A DNA stretch of 23,811 nt, taken from an uncultured Clostridium sp. (lineage in GTDB: Bacteria; Bacillota; Clostridia; Lachnospirales; Lachnospiraceae). The stretch lies in contig CALELW010000009.1 of NCBI GenBank assembly GCA_937902905.1, forward strand, positions 1 to 23,811, in the 5' to 3' direction. The notes under the pieces were generated by a model. That model did no database searches and was not told the origin of the DNA. It saw nothing but the letters and a program-made list of their open reading frames with translations. A program made the position numbers and the translations under genes. Shown piece by piece: positions 1 to 5,145 of this stretch (the stretch's first letter is position 1; every line of letters starts with the position of its first letter).

Positions 1-4
1 TCAC

Positions 5-98
5 TGCAATGGTTCTTCTTCTATCATTTAGGGGTCATTTCTGACCCCCTGTTCACCGCAATGATTCTTCTGTCACTTAGGGGGTCATTTCTGACCCC
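5..98. repeat. Two tandem ~50-bp repeats, each ending in an 18-bp GGGGTCA palindrome
   Basis: The palindrome GGGGTCATTTCTGACCCC (7-bp arms, 4-nt centre) lies at 31-48 and 81-98. The preceding bases are also repeated (GCAATG, then TTCTTCT, then TTA), so the unit is about 50 bp, at roughly 5-48 and 57-98. The second copy is further flanked by CTTAG and CTAAG. The copies sit just downstream of the vapD-like stop codon on the minus strand and probably upstream of a gene beyond the left edge. Three more palindromes occur to the right. Neither strand shows a T-run after the stem, so a terminator is less likely than a protein binding site. Nothing else is seen in bases 1-106. Confidence 0.85.
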
Positions 99-106
99 TA
101 AGTAAT

Positions 107-547
107 TTACCGTTCAATCCCCTTCTGTTTATGCTTTATCGGAGGATGTTTTTGATTATACTGTTGGAACATATTTTGCAAATTTTCCTGCCCTTTTTCC
201 AATGGATTTATTTCTACGCTTTTTTCACTTCTTAACTGCATTTCATTTCTTATCTCTGGAAGTAAATCATGAACATTATTCAGTTCTCCGTAATCTAACC
301 TGTTAATACAATCTTGGAACCACACGTTTCCTTTTTGTAACCCTTTAATATCTCGAACAACCTCTAGTCTTGTCTTCTTTTCTGTCGAATGATAAACACT
401 ACCCTGCCTATGCTCATATCCTTTTGAAATCATAAAATTTTCAATATCCTTATAAGCACTGGTATATGTTTTCCCGGTTGCTTTTGTATATACATCTTTG
501 AGTTTATTGGTATCCAAATCAAATGCAATCTGAACCCGTCTACTCAT
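107..547 (-). CDS. vapD: VapD-family protein (Cas2-fold endoribonuclease-like, toxin candidate)
   Basis: The first ~100 residues match the VapD pattern: a strand with IAFDLDTNKLK, then SAYKDIENFM, then GYEHRQGSVYH, then WFQDCI and HDLLPEI. VapD proteins are small Cas2-like ribonucleases that act as toxins or persistence factors. This copy has a C-terminal extension of about 45 polar residues that typical ~95-residue VapD proteins lack. I chose the ATG at 547, giving MSRRVQ, because AAGGAAAG lies just upstream and the family begins there; an ATG at 574 would add nine residues. The start overlaps the end of the upstream gene by 8 nt, so the two are probably translationally coupled as a toxin-antitoxin pair. 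The family call is fairly firm; the toxin role is inference. Confidence 0.8.
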   Translation of the reverse strand: MSRRVQIAFDLDTNKLKDVYTKATGKTYTSAYKDIENFMISKGYEHRQGSVYHSTEKKTRLEVVRDIKGLQKGNVWFQDCINRLDYGELNNVHDLLPEIRNEMQLRSEKSVEINPLEKGQENLQNMFQQYNQKHPPIKHKQKGIER

Positions 548-857
548 ATAACTTCTTTCCTTCCTCTTGTTCAATCTCTTCGGTTGTTTTTATAATATCT
601 TCTTCCAATTCTCCATTTTCCCAAAATTCCCATCTTTTAATAATTTTACGAAACCACTCCGTTTCCTGACATACCATAATTGCATTTCCAAACCGCGCCA
701 ATTCGGTTGAGCAGGTCAGTCCAACATAATGACCATCTTTTCTCTTTTCAATCTCCGGCACATCATGAATCTCATCAAGATAGGCATTTATCTTGTTAAT
801 ATCAAGATTTCTCTCTTTTATTTTCTTCTCGTCAAACTCTATAATTTCTTCAAACAT
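540..857 (-). CDS. Small acidic protein upstream of vapD (antitoxin candidate)
   Basis: This encodes 105 residues rich in Glu and Asp (C-terminal EELEEDIIKTTEEIEQEEGKK stretch, residues ~82-102), with no membrane segment. I do not recognise the family. Its 3' end overlaps the vapD-like start by 8 nt (TATGAGTAG contains both the start and the stop). This is the normal layout for an antitoxin made just before its toxin, as in vapX-vapD of Haemophilus. It has no evident similarity to VapX by eye. The start ATG at 857 has AGGAGA about 11 nt upstream. Two GGGGTCA palindromes lie directly upstream at 884-903 and 930-947, suggesting operator control. The gene is real on the basis of context; the antitoxin role is inferred only from position. 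Confidence 0.7.
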   Translation of the reverse strand: MFEEIIEFDEKKIKERNLDINKINAYLDEIHDVPEIEKRKDGHYVGLTCSTELARFGNAIMVCQETEWFRKIIKRWEFWENGELEEDIIKTTEEIEQEEGKKLYE

Positions 858-883
858 ACCTTGTTATCTCTCCTTTTTTCTTA

Positions 884-947
884 GGGGGTCACAAATGACC
901 CCCTGCTATAATTTTGCTTTTTTATCTTAGGGGTCATTTCTGACCCC
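884..947. repeat. Pair of GGGGTCA-N4-TGACCCC palindromes upstream of the acidic gene/vapD pair
   Basis: There are two palindromes at 884-903 (GGGGGTCA-CAAA-TGACCCCC) and 930-947 (GGGGTCA-TTTC-TGACCCC), about 45 bp apart. The second contains the stop codon and last codons of the upstream ribbon-helix-helix gene. A TATAAT on the plus strand (906-911) lies between them by chance or as a promoter element; no matching -35 was found. The arms are perfect while the centres differ in sequence, as expected for a dimeric repressor site. Confidence 0.8.
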
Positions 948-1188
948 CAATTATTTTTTCCAAAATTTCAGTGTTCGTTGCAATCACATCCGCAGCCTGT
1001 TCCAATCTCTCTACCAGCACATTTACTAAGTCAGTATACTTTTTATCCAAATCAATAACATCCTGAACTACGGCACATCTCGATACTATTTTTTTCAAAT
1101 ATTCGTTTCTGCTCAAATGCTGCTTTCTTGCCAGTTCATCCAATTTGGTTACAACAACCGGGTCTACATTCCTTATTTTTATTTCCAT
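934..1188 (-). CDS. Ribbon-helix-helix DNA-binding protein (MobC/Arc-like)
   Basis: This is an 84-residue protein. Residues 1-45 fit a ribbon-helix-helix fold: strand MEIKIRNVD, helix PVVVTKLDELARK, then HLSRNEYLKKIVSR. The rest is a helical region suited to oligomerisation (VLVERLEQAADVIATNTEILEKII). Proteins of this type are relaxosome accessory factors or plasmid repressors that bind palindromes. I chose the ATG at 1188 because GGTGAT lies 3-8 nt upstream; the ATG at 1215 has no ribosome binding site. With this start, the palindrome at 1219-1236 sits 31-48 bp upstream as a possible autoregulatory operator. The gene ends inside another palindrome copy (930-947), whose sequence supplies its last codons and TGA stop. 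Confidence 0.8.
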   Translation of the reverse strand: MEIKIRNVDPVVVTKLDELARKQHLSRNEYLKKIVSRCAVVQDVIDLDKKYTDLVNVLVERLEQAADVIATNTEILEKIIGGQK

Positions 1189-1218
1189 TCTATCACCATT
1201 TTTTCTAAATTTCATCAG

Positions 1219-1236
1219 GGGGTCAGAAATGACCCC
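1219..1236. promoter_or_regulatory. GGGGTCA palindrome (fifth copy, opposite orientation), candidate operator
   Basis: GGGGTCAGAAATGACCCC lies in the short gap between the 132-residue gene (stop at 1245) and the ribbon-helix-helix gene. Its central tetramer is in the opposite orientation to copies 1, 2 and 4. This argues for a symmetric DNA site rather than an RNA hairpin with a fixed loop. Confidence 0.75.
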
Positions 1237-1244
1237 TAACCATA

Positions 1245-1643
1245 TTACTGCGCTTCTTTACTTTTTCTTTCGTCACTTTTTTGTTTAAAATGTGCTATCT
1301 TTTTTTTCAATTCATCCTTGCTTTCTTTAATAACCGGGTGTGTGATTTCTCCCACCCGATAACAGTTTTTTGCGTTAAAAAGCCAAAGCAAAGTGTTAAG
1401 CACATCCATCATCATGATTGTGTTCTGTTCTGCCGTCTGCACTCCCCAGCGGATTCGCTCTTTTGGCAGATAGTTTTCCTCAAGTTCTTTTCGCACAGCC
1501 ACCGCCAGTTCTTCAAATCCCTGCTCATGCTTATGTATCAAATAGGACACTGTTTGTCCATCCGATTTAAACCCATATTTTTGCTTTATCGAATTTAATA
1601 ATGTAACATCCTCTTCCGATAAGTGAATACACTTTTGTTTCAT
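1245..1643 (-). CDS. Plasmid accessory protein with ribbon-helix-helix-like N terminus
   Basis: This encodes 132 residues. The first ~45 resemble a ribbon-helix-helix unit: strand KCIHLSE, helix DVTLLNSIKQKYG, then a second helix after SDGQTVSYLIHKHE. Residues 70-95 form an amphipathic helix (QTAEQNTIMMMDVLNTLLWLF) and the C terminus is Lys-rich. I do not know a named family. It is the first gene of the small leftward operon and stands next to the structured non-coding region proposed as oriT, so a relaxosome accessory role is plausible. The ATG at 1643 has a strong AAAGGAGAGGG ribosome binding site. A promoter with an overlapping palindrome lies just upstream. Confidence 0.75.
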   Translation of the reverse strand: MKQKCIHLSEEDVTLLNSIKQKYGFKSDGQTVSYLIHKHEQGFEELAVAVRKELEENYLPKERIRWGVQTAEQNTIMMMDVLNTLLWLFNAKNCYRVGEITHPVIKESKDELKKKIAHFKQKSDERKSKEAQ

Positions 1644-1672
1644 AATCCCTCTCCTTTCTTGCTATATATATT

Positions 1673-1703
1673 ATGTTACTTTTTATCCTCTTGAATGTCA
1701 AGA
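1673..1703 (-). promoter_or_regulatory. Promoter of the relaxosome-like/vapD operon with overlapping palindrome
   Basis: On the minus strand, TTGACA (1701-1696) is followed 17 nt later by TAACAT (1678-1673); an alternative -10, TAATAT, lies slightly further on. A perfect 6-bp inverted repeat TCTTGA-N3-TCAAGA (1689-1703) covers the -35 box, which would let a repressor block it. The start codon at 1643 is about 30 nt downstream of the -10. Confidence 0.6.
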
Positions 1704-1978
1704 AAAACCTATATCAGAGAGATATTTTTTCTTGCTTTTTATGTAAAAATCCATCTATCACTTAGATATAATTTAGCCTGATAGTGTCCCCACGGAAATG
1801 TTCGGCTTTGCCGAACCCCCACAGCAATGTGGGGTCAATTTCCCCTTATGCTCTTTAATCTCTCTCTCGTTTTATCGCCTGAGAGAGATTCGTAGTAGGA
1901 CTGTTGAGCTTTGTGTGATAACCGGTGCAGTTTTTTTGTGTGTTAAGTTGTTGGCAACTTGGTAAAGTTGTCAATGAC

Positions 1979-2018
1979 TTATCCATCAAAAAATCCGGTT
2001 ATCCATCGAAATCAACGG
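1979..2018 (+). repeat. Two tandem 20-bp TTATCCATC repeats
   Basis: TTATCCATC occurs at 1979-1987 and 1999-2007, each followed by an A-rich segment ending in CGG (20-bp units, 15 of 20 bases the same). The core differs from the DnaA box consensus TTATCCACA at two positions. They lie inside the structured intergenic region and may be relaxosome or initiation protein sites. Two units alone are weak evidence. Confidence 0.4.
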
Positions 2019-2027
2019 TCGTATTAA

Positions 2028-2073
2028 TTTTTCTTTTTGATTGGGTGAAGCCCAATCCGATAAAAAGAAAAAA
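2028..2073. other. Long hairpin with T-rich and A-rich outer arms
   Basis: The core GATTGGG-TGAAG-CCCAATC is flanked by TTTTTCTTTTT (2028-2038) on one side and AAAAAGAAAAA (2062-2072) on the other, so the stem can extend with a small internal loop. It could terminate transcripts on either strand: the leftward gene ending at 2203, or rightward transcription from the candidate oriT. It could also be a structural part of the transfer origin. Confidence 0.45.
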
Positions 2074-2202
2074 TCCATTCGGACACTTGTGTCCTTACTC
2101 TCTCCCTAGGAGGGGGCAGGGAGAGGGAGACACGCCTGCGTGTCGGCAGAGGGTCGGAATGGTACCAGAAAAAATAAAAACAGAAAACGATACCGCCCCA
2201 AC

Positions 2203-2439
2203 TTAGACAAGGAACTCCTGCAGCGAATAACCAGTCATCGCAATCATAATCCGATTCTTTGCTTCAAATTCAACTTCCGAAATACTATCTTCAAAACAGG
2301 AAATTACACTCTTTCCTATTTCACGAACTGAATTATCTTCTTCCGTCAGTGCTTCTAAAATACGATTCCCCAGCAAATCATAATCCATATGCTTTAATTT
2401 TTCACATTCTTCTGTATAACAAAATGAACTTTCACACAT
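2203..2439 (-). CDS. Small acidic hypothetical protein
   Basis: This encodes 78 residues with no recognised family. The N terminus has three cysteines (positions 2, 7 and 12 region, MCESSFCYTEEC), and the middle is acidic and helical (LGNRILEALTEEDNSVREIGKSVI). I chose the ATG at 2439 because GTGAGGTGAT lies 5-7 nt upstream; an ATG seven codons earlier lacks a ribosome binding site. It is separated from the DUF5688 gene by a terminator hairpin, so it may have its own promoter or depend on read-through. It is the last gene before the candidate oriT. Confidence 0.6.
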   Translation of the reverse strand: MCESSFCYTEECEKLKHMDYDLLGNRILEALTEEDNSVREIGKSVISCFEDSISEVEFEAKNRIMIAMTGYSLQEFLV

Positions 2440-2461
2440 AAAAATCACCTCACTTTTCAAA

Positions 2462-2489
2462 AGAGGAAGGAACTTTTGTTCCCTCCTCT
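2462..2489 (-). terminator. Terminator after the DUF5688 gene
   Basis: On the minus strand, AGAGGAGGGAAC and GTTCCTTCCTCT form a 12-bp stem with one mismatch and an AAAA loop, followed by TTTT. It begins 10 nt beyond the DUF5688 stop codon. The T-run is short, so termination may be partial. Confidence 0.65.
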
Positions 2490-2498
2490 AGTCTGCTA

Positions 2499-3359
2499 TT
2501 AATTTAAAAATTGACTTATGTTTCCATCCTTCCAAATGTATACACTATCAGTCAATTTATCTTCCAATGCAACTGCAGTTGCATTAATCTCTTTCACCAT
2601 GTCAGCAAAAGTATGCAAGTCCGATTCCGATTGGAACGGAACACAAAGACACTCGTGAATCGAACTTGGCAGGATGGCAAAACAATTTCCCAGTTCAGGA
2701 ACCAACATCGAAAAATTTGAGGCATCCAATAAGACACCGGCACCATTAATCTTAGATGTATTAGTTATAGCAATCATTGAAATATCCGTATCCGGATTAC
2801 ATTCAGGAACAGGAACTCCCATGCTCTTCATAACCTCACGTATATCCATGCATTGTATCTGAGCTTGAAGATTCCGTTTCGCAGCCTCAATCATTTCATC
2901 TTTGTCTACGTCCATGTTTTCTAATAAACAATCTGTTATTGTTATGGACGCAAGTTCCGATTCAATTTCCGAATGTATCGGAATATAAAAAGAAAATGCT
3001 AAATCCATCTCGTGCCGATACACTATATGGTTTTTCTTCAATTGAGCTATATTGTCATCAGAATAGACACGAGGAAGTACTTTCTGTAACAAATACTCAC
3101 GATTTAAGAAGTCAGAGACTTCAATATTACAACCATGTTTTTCATAGCAATGACGAAGTTCCTCTACAATTTCCTCATCCGACCGATTCCAAAAATCATC
3201 ATCCATGTAAAGAATTGGAGAACTGTTGTATTTAGCACTCTGCAAAACCAGTCCCCTTTTTACCTGGTTGTTTTTAAATCGCTCCTGCAGCCTTACGGAA
3301 AACTCATCTTGTTTCAATAAAGTGTTCAATTCGTTAATTCGTTCTGTTAATGTCATCAT
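2499..3359 (-). CDS. DUF5688 family protein
   Basis: This 286-residue protein has the layout of DUF5688, a family common on Lachnospiraceae mobile elements and of unknown function. Visible family features are SPILYMDDDFW followed by EEIVEELRHCYEKH (residues ~45-80), the pattern HEMDLAFSFYIPIHSE...ITITDCLLENMDVDKDEM (~118-160), and the conserved IAITNTSKINGAGVLLD...FAILPSSIHECLCVP (~200-245). No signal peptide or membrane segment is seen. The ATG at 3359 has AAAGGAG 6 nt upstream; the second ATG directly follows. It lies between two terminators, downstream of a small hypothetical gene. It is probably a cytoplasmic accessory protein of the element. Confidence 0.8.
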   Translation of the reverse strand: MMTLTERINELNTLLKQDEFSVRLQERFKNNQVKRGLVLQSAKYNSSPILYMDDDFWNRSDEEIVEELRHCYEKHGCNIEVSDFLNREYLLQKVLPRVYSDDNIAQLKKNHIVYRHEMDLAFSFYIPIHSEIESELASITITDCLLENMDVDKDEMIEAAKRNLQAQIQCMDIREVMKSMGVPVPECNPDTDISMIAITNTSKINGAGVLLDASNFSMLVPELGNCFAILPSSIHECLCVPFQSESDLHTFADMVKEINATAVALEDKLTDSVYIWKDGNISQFLN

Positions 3360-3387
3360 AATGAACTCCTTTCTGCGCCATGCGCTC

Positions 3388-3425
3388 AAAAAATAAAAAG
3401 TCCGGGATTTACTTAATCCCAGACT
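3388..3425 (-). terminator. Strong terminator overlapping the stop codon of the 95-residue gene
   Basis: On the minus strand, AGTCTGGGATT and AATCCCGGACT form an 11-bp stem with one mismatch and a 5-nt loop, followed by TTTTTATTTTTT. The TAA stop of the upstream gene (3413-3415) lies within the loop and stem, so the ribosome at the stop would cover the hairpin. Little room is left for a promoter before the DUF5688 start. Confidence 0.75.
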
Positions 3426-3700
3426 CTGTATTTACCATTAATTGTTGTTACAGTGCCAATAATTGCACTTAAAGCATCGCCCCAGGTGATTGCCTGTTTG
3501 GCCGCTTTCTGTTCCTTCATCCATTTTCGGAAATAAGGAAACTGTTGTCTGGAAGTCGTATCAAACACAAACTTCAATTTCTTTTCAAAACCGTCATCCC
3601 GGCATCGCTCCATATATTGCAGATGTTCTTCTGAACAGTCAATTGCTGTTATGGTAACTAATCCGTGTGAAAGTTTTACGGATGTAATTTCAATCGTCAT
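3413..3700 (-). CDS. Hypothetical 95-residue protein
   Basis: No family is recognised. The N-terminal half looks like alternating beta strands (MTIEITSVKLSHGLVTITAID), the middle is a basic helix (FRKWMKEQKAAKQA), and the C terminus returns to strands (GTVTTINGKYRVWD). I chose the ATG at 3700 because AAAAAGGAGG lies 9 nt upstream. An ATG at 3724 would add MTKRRTAA. That alternative is interesting because the same eight residues are encoded on the other strand at 3909 with only synonymous changes, so the longer form may once have been translated. It is followed by a strong terminator. Confidence 0.65.
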   Translation of the reverse strand: MTIEITSVKLSHGLVTITAIDCSEEHLQYMERCRDDGFEKKLKFVFDTTSRQQFPYFRKWMKEQKAAKQAITWGDALSAIIGTVTTINGKYRVWD

Positions 3701-3934
3701 TGCTGCAGTCCTCCTTTTTGTCATGTTTATTCAGTTTTCAAGGTTCAAAAGCAACTCTTTGTTGCTGATTTTCGTAAATCACAGGTTATCTTTCTAAAAC
3801 AAGGGGCAAGGCGCAGCCGGTACGCCGTCAGGGCAACCCTTGTTTTAGAAGGATGTTCTGTGATAGAAATATCCGGCAACCAAGAGTTTTTGAATCAGGA
3901 AAACAAATATGACAAAAAGAAGGACTGCCGCAAT
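3699..3934. repeat. Large imperfect inverted duplication around a perfect 14-bp inverted repeat
   Basis: Positions 3786-3699 read on the minus strand resemble 3856-3934 read on the plus strand. Shared blocks include CTGTGAT, CAACNAAGAGT and a 26-nt block starting ATGACAAAAAG with 24 identical bases (3724-3699 against 3909-3934). The centre is a perfect 14-bp inverted repeat TTCTAAAACAAGGG/CCCTTGTTTTAGAA (3792-3805 and 3837-3850). The whole structure is almost a 240-bp palindrome. The left arm also has an internal AGCAAC/GTTGCT hairpin (3750-3766). Confidence 0.75.
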
Positions 3935-4052
3935 ACGCCCAGGGCAACTTGCTTTTCTTCCCATCGGGGAGATGTCACCGGACATTTCGCCCTGCGAACC
4001 GGTGACAGAGAGGGATAAGAAAAAAGCACTCATTCTTCCATATTTTTTCTGA
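3909..4052 (+). CDS. Possible small protein with MTKRRTAA N terminus
   Basis: This is a 47-codon open frame on the plus strand, starting MTKRRTAA and continuing RPGQLAFLPIGEMSPDISP, then a charged segment CEPVTERDKKKA. AGGAA lies about 7 nt before the ATG, and a terminator hairpin (4021-4069) closes the frame. I do not recognise the family. The first eight codons are duplicated in inverted orientation at 3724-3701 with two third-position, synonymous differences, which supports past translation. It could instead be a non-coding relic. It is on the strand opposite to nearly all other genes. Confidence 0.35.
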   Translation: MTKRRTAAIRPGQLAFLPIGEMSPDISPCEPVTERDKKKALILPYFF

Positions 4053-4074
4053 AAGAAAGAGTGCTTTTTGTCCT
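4021..4074. terminator. Bidirectional terminator-like hairpin
   Basis: AAAAAGCACTC (4021-4031) pairs with GAGTGCTTTTT (4059-4069); further pairing of TTCTT with AAGAA closes much of the 27-nt loop. On the plus strand it ends in a T-run and would stop transcripts from the 3909 small frame before the toxin promoter. Confidence 0.6.
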
Positions 4075-4075
4075 T

Positions 4076-4102
4076 TTGATTTAAATGAAATTATGCTATA
4101 CT
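4076..4102 (+). promoter_or_regulatory. Extended -10 promoter of the Fst-like toxin
   Basis: TGCTATACT (4094-4102) is an extended -10 element, with TTGATT (4076-4081) as a weak -35 at 15-nt spacing. Transcription would start near 4109, giving a leader of about 46 nt before the toxin start codon. Confidence 0.55.
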
Positions 4103-4154
4103 TTATTTTGTTGCCACCCCTATACCGGCACAGAGAGGGGGCGCGTACTTTTCG

Positions 4155-4241
4155 ATGGATATACTTATTACTTTCATTGTTTCTATCATGGCAGGAGTAG
4201 TTTGCCACTACATATGCAAATGGTTGGATAGGAACAACTAA
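4155..4241 (+). CDS. Fst/Ldr-type type I toxin, small membrane peptide
   Basis: This is a 28-codon frame on the plus strand. It has a single hydrophobic helix (residues 2-20, starting MDILITFIVSIMAGVV), then HYICKWLDRNN with the WLDR ending typical of Fst-family toxins such as pAD1 Fst and Staphylococcus homologues. These peptides insert in the membrane and stop growth when the antisense RNA is lost. A GAGGGGG lies about 13 nt upstream, further than usual, which fits weak or structure-controlled translation. The gene has its own extended -10 promoter and ends at a perfect bidirectional terminator that also serves a convergent RNA. The family call rests on peptide shape and locus layout, not on a search. 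Confidence 0.7.
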   Translation: MDILITFIVSIMAGVVCHYICKWLDRNN

Positions 4242-4284
4242 GGCAACCAGCCTAAGGCCTAAGCCACCTTGCCAAAACGGAACA

Positions 4285-4318
4285 AAAACCCCCATGAGCG
4301 GCCACTCATGGGGGTTTT
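4285..4318. terminator. Shared bidirectional terminator of toxin mRNA and antisense RNA
   Basis: CCCCCATGAG (4289-4298) and CTCATGGGGG (4305-4314) form a perfect 10-bp stem, flanked by AAAA and TTTT so that both strands end in a U-run. It stops the rightward toxin transcript and the leftward candidate antitoxin RNA. Confidence 0.9.
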
Positions 4319-4355
4319 GTCGTAACTTAACGATTAATACTTATTACTTCTGCCT
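4285..4355 (-). ncRNA. Candidate antitoxin RNA (RNA II-like), convergent with the toxin mRNA
   Basis: A minus-strand promoter (TTGTTT at 4389-4384, 16 nt, TATACT at 4367-4362 within extended -10 TGATATACT) would start an RNA near 4355 that ends at the shared terminator, about 70 nt. Its 5' part is complementary to 4321-4334, which reads CGTAACTTAACGAT. That resembles CGTACTTTTCGAT at 4144-4156, the toxin start-codon region, so the RNA can pair both with the terminator and with the start site. This matches the par locus of pAD1, where RNA I and RNA II converge and share repeats. The promoter and the pairing are visible; function is inferred. Confidence 0.6.
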
Positions 4356-4361
4356 AATCAC

Positions 4362-4389
4362 AGTATATCAGATTTTTGGCAAAAAACAA
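4362..4389 (-). promoter_or_regulatory. Promoter of the candidate antitoxin RNA
   Basis: On the minus strand TTGTTT is followed after 16 nt by TATACT, preceded by TGA (extended -10). The toxin promoter uses the same TGnTATACT form. Confidence 0.55.
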
Positions 4390-4394
4390 CACTT

Positions 4395-4559
4395 TTAAGT
4401 AGATTTATTATAAAAATTTAAATTTTCAATTTCAATCTCTACTCTCTTAATGCGCTCTTTTAAATAACATATCTTCTCTGCGTCATTATTCTTTTGAGCT
4501 TCCTCAAGTCGCTTTTCCAGCGAAAGCAATTCATTTTTTAAGCCATATACACTGCTCAT
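4395..4559 (-). CDS. Small coiled-coil protein
   Basis: This encodes 54 residues, almost all predicted helix: LKNELLSLEKRLEEAQKNN, then EKICYLKERIKRVEIEIENL, with heptad-like Leu/Ile spacing. It is probably a short coiled-coil of unknown function. I chose the ATG at 4559, with GGAGGGG about 10 nt upstream; a TTG at 4589 would make it overlap the upstream stop codon. It follows the 94-residue gene with a gap of 26 nt and likely shares its promoter. The gene ends next to the -35 region of the candidate antitoxin RNA. Confidence 0.6.
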   Translation of the reverse strand: MSSVYGLKNELLSLEKRLEEAQKNNDAEKICYLKERIKRVEIEIENLNFYNKST

Positions 4560-4585
4560 ATTCCAAGTTCCCCTCCTGAAGAATT

Positions 4586-4870
4586 TCAATCAAAAGATGC
4601 TTCTATGACGGCTGCAACAAAATCATGCAACGAATCCTTGTCAGTCATAATGCCTAAAACAATTCTTGCTTTGTTTAATTTATCAAATCCCATATCACTG
4701 ACTCCCAGTTGCTTCAATCTATACAGAACAAATCGTCGCTCTTTAACACCATATTTTGATGCCAATTCAATTCCCTTAAAAAAAGTTTCTTTTTTATCCC
4801 CATTCTGTTTGTACATCTTTTTTAGTTTTCGATACAACATGCTTTCCTCTGCCAATCCTTTTCCATTCAT
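4586..4870 (-). CDS. Hypothetical 94-residue basic protein
   Basis: No family is recognised. The protein is mostly helical and basic: YRKLKKMYKQNGDKKETFFKGIELASKYGVKERRFVLYRLKQLGVSDMG, ending in a hydrophobic helix (LHDFVAAVIEASFD). The pattern of helices around YGVKERRFVLYRLKQLG hints at a small helical DNA- or RNA-binding domain, but this is weak. The ATG at 4870 has AGAAGGGATGG about 9 nt upstream. A good promoter stands 45-75 nt before it. It is the first gene of a two-gene unit. Confidence 0.6.
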   Translation of the reverse strand: MNGKGLAEESMLYRKLKKMYKQNGDKKETFFKGIELASKYGVKERRFVLYRLKQLGVSDMGFDKLNKARIVLGIMTDKDSLHDFVAAVIEASFD

Positions 4871-4915
4871 GTTAATCCATCCCTTCTAAAATCAATTTTC
4901 ATGTTATCTAACTGT

Positions 4916-4944
4916 ATTATAACTATTATCATTTTTTCATTCAA
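4916..4944 (-). promoter_or_regulatory. Promoter of the 94-residue gene
   Basis: On the minus strand TTGAAT (4944-4939) is followed after 17 nt by a perfect TATAAT (4921-4916). The start codon is 46 nt downstream of the -10. Confidence 0.65.
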
Positions 4945-5145
4945 GTATCTTTTTCTTTTTTATTGTATCAATTCCCTTATTCCTAGAGACAACTTTTAAG
5001 TACACTTTCCTTACTGACAAGCTGGCAAGAATTATTAGTTTGATATACTCACATCTAGGAAATTAAATATTATAGATAAGAAAGACTGTATAGAAAGATT
5101 AGAAATAATATGCTCCCTTTATAAATCATCCATTCTTCCCATAAA

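Larger units (their letters stand above)
1753..2144. other. oriT: Candidate oriT: non-coding segment dense in inverted repeats
   Basis: The 559-bp gap between 1643 and 2203 holds no convincing gene. It holds perfect inverted repeats: ATCTA/TAGAT (1753-1767), CTATCA/TGATAG (1755-1784), GTTCGGC/GCCGAAC (1800-1816), CCCCACA/TGTGGGG (1817-1834), AATCTCTCTC/GAGAGAGATT (1857-1890), GATAACCGG/CCGGTTATC (1917-1925 with 1995-2003), AAGTTG/CAACTT (1945-1960), GATTGGG/CCCAATC (2039-2057), GGACAC/GTGTCC (2081-2094), CTCTCCCT/AGGGAGAG (2100-2125) and GACACGC/GCGTGTC (2129-2144). The stretch ATAGTGTCCCCACGG (1781-1795), next to the CTATCA/TGATAG repeat, loosely resembles the nick region ATAAGTGCGCCCTTACGG of pIP501/pSK41-type oriTs. 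Adjacent ribbon-helix-helix genes fit a relaxosome locus. The exact nick site is a guess. Confidence 0.5.

Noticed and set aside
31..1236. The GGGGTCA palindromes as terminators or a CRISPR-like array
   Set aside because: No T-run follows the stems, and spacing is irregular with coding sequence between copies; no cas genes are present.
1281..1598. 105-codon plus-strand frame
   Set aside because: It is antisense to a well-supported minus-strand gene with a strong ribosome binding site; its composition is typical of a shadow frame.
1925..2206. 93-codon plus-strand frame across the candidate oriT
   Set aside because: It lies over many inverted repeats, has no ribosome binding site and no domain-like composition.
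3845..4033. 62-codon minus-strand frame with a hydrophobic stretch
   Set aside because: The only ribosome binding site is 1 nt from the start codon, and the frame begins inside a terminator hairpin and lies over the inverted duplication.
3975..4295. 106-codon minus-strand frame
   Set aside because: It starts in the bidirectional terminator, lies opposite the Fst-like toxin and has no supporting signal.
4391..5002. 11-bp direct repeat ACTTTTAAGTA (4391-4401 and 4992-5002) flanking two small genes, considered as an insertion footprint
   Set aside because: It is short and AT-rich, so chance is likely, and no transposase or terminal inverted repeats accompany it.
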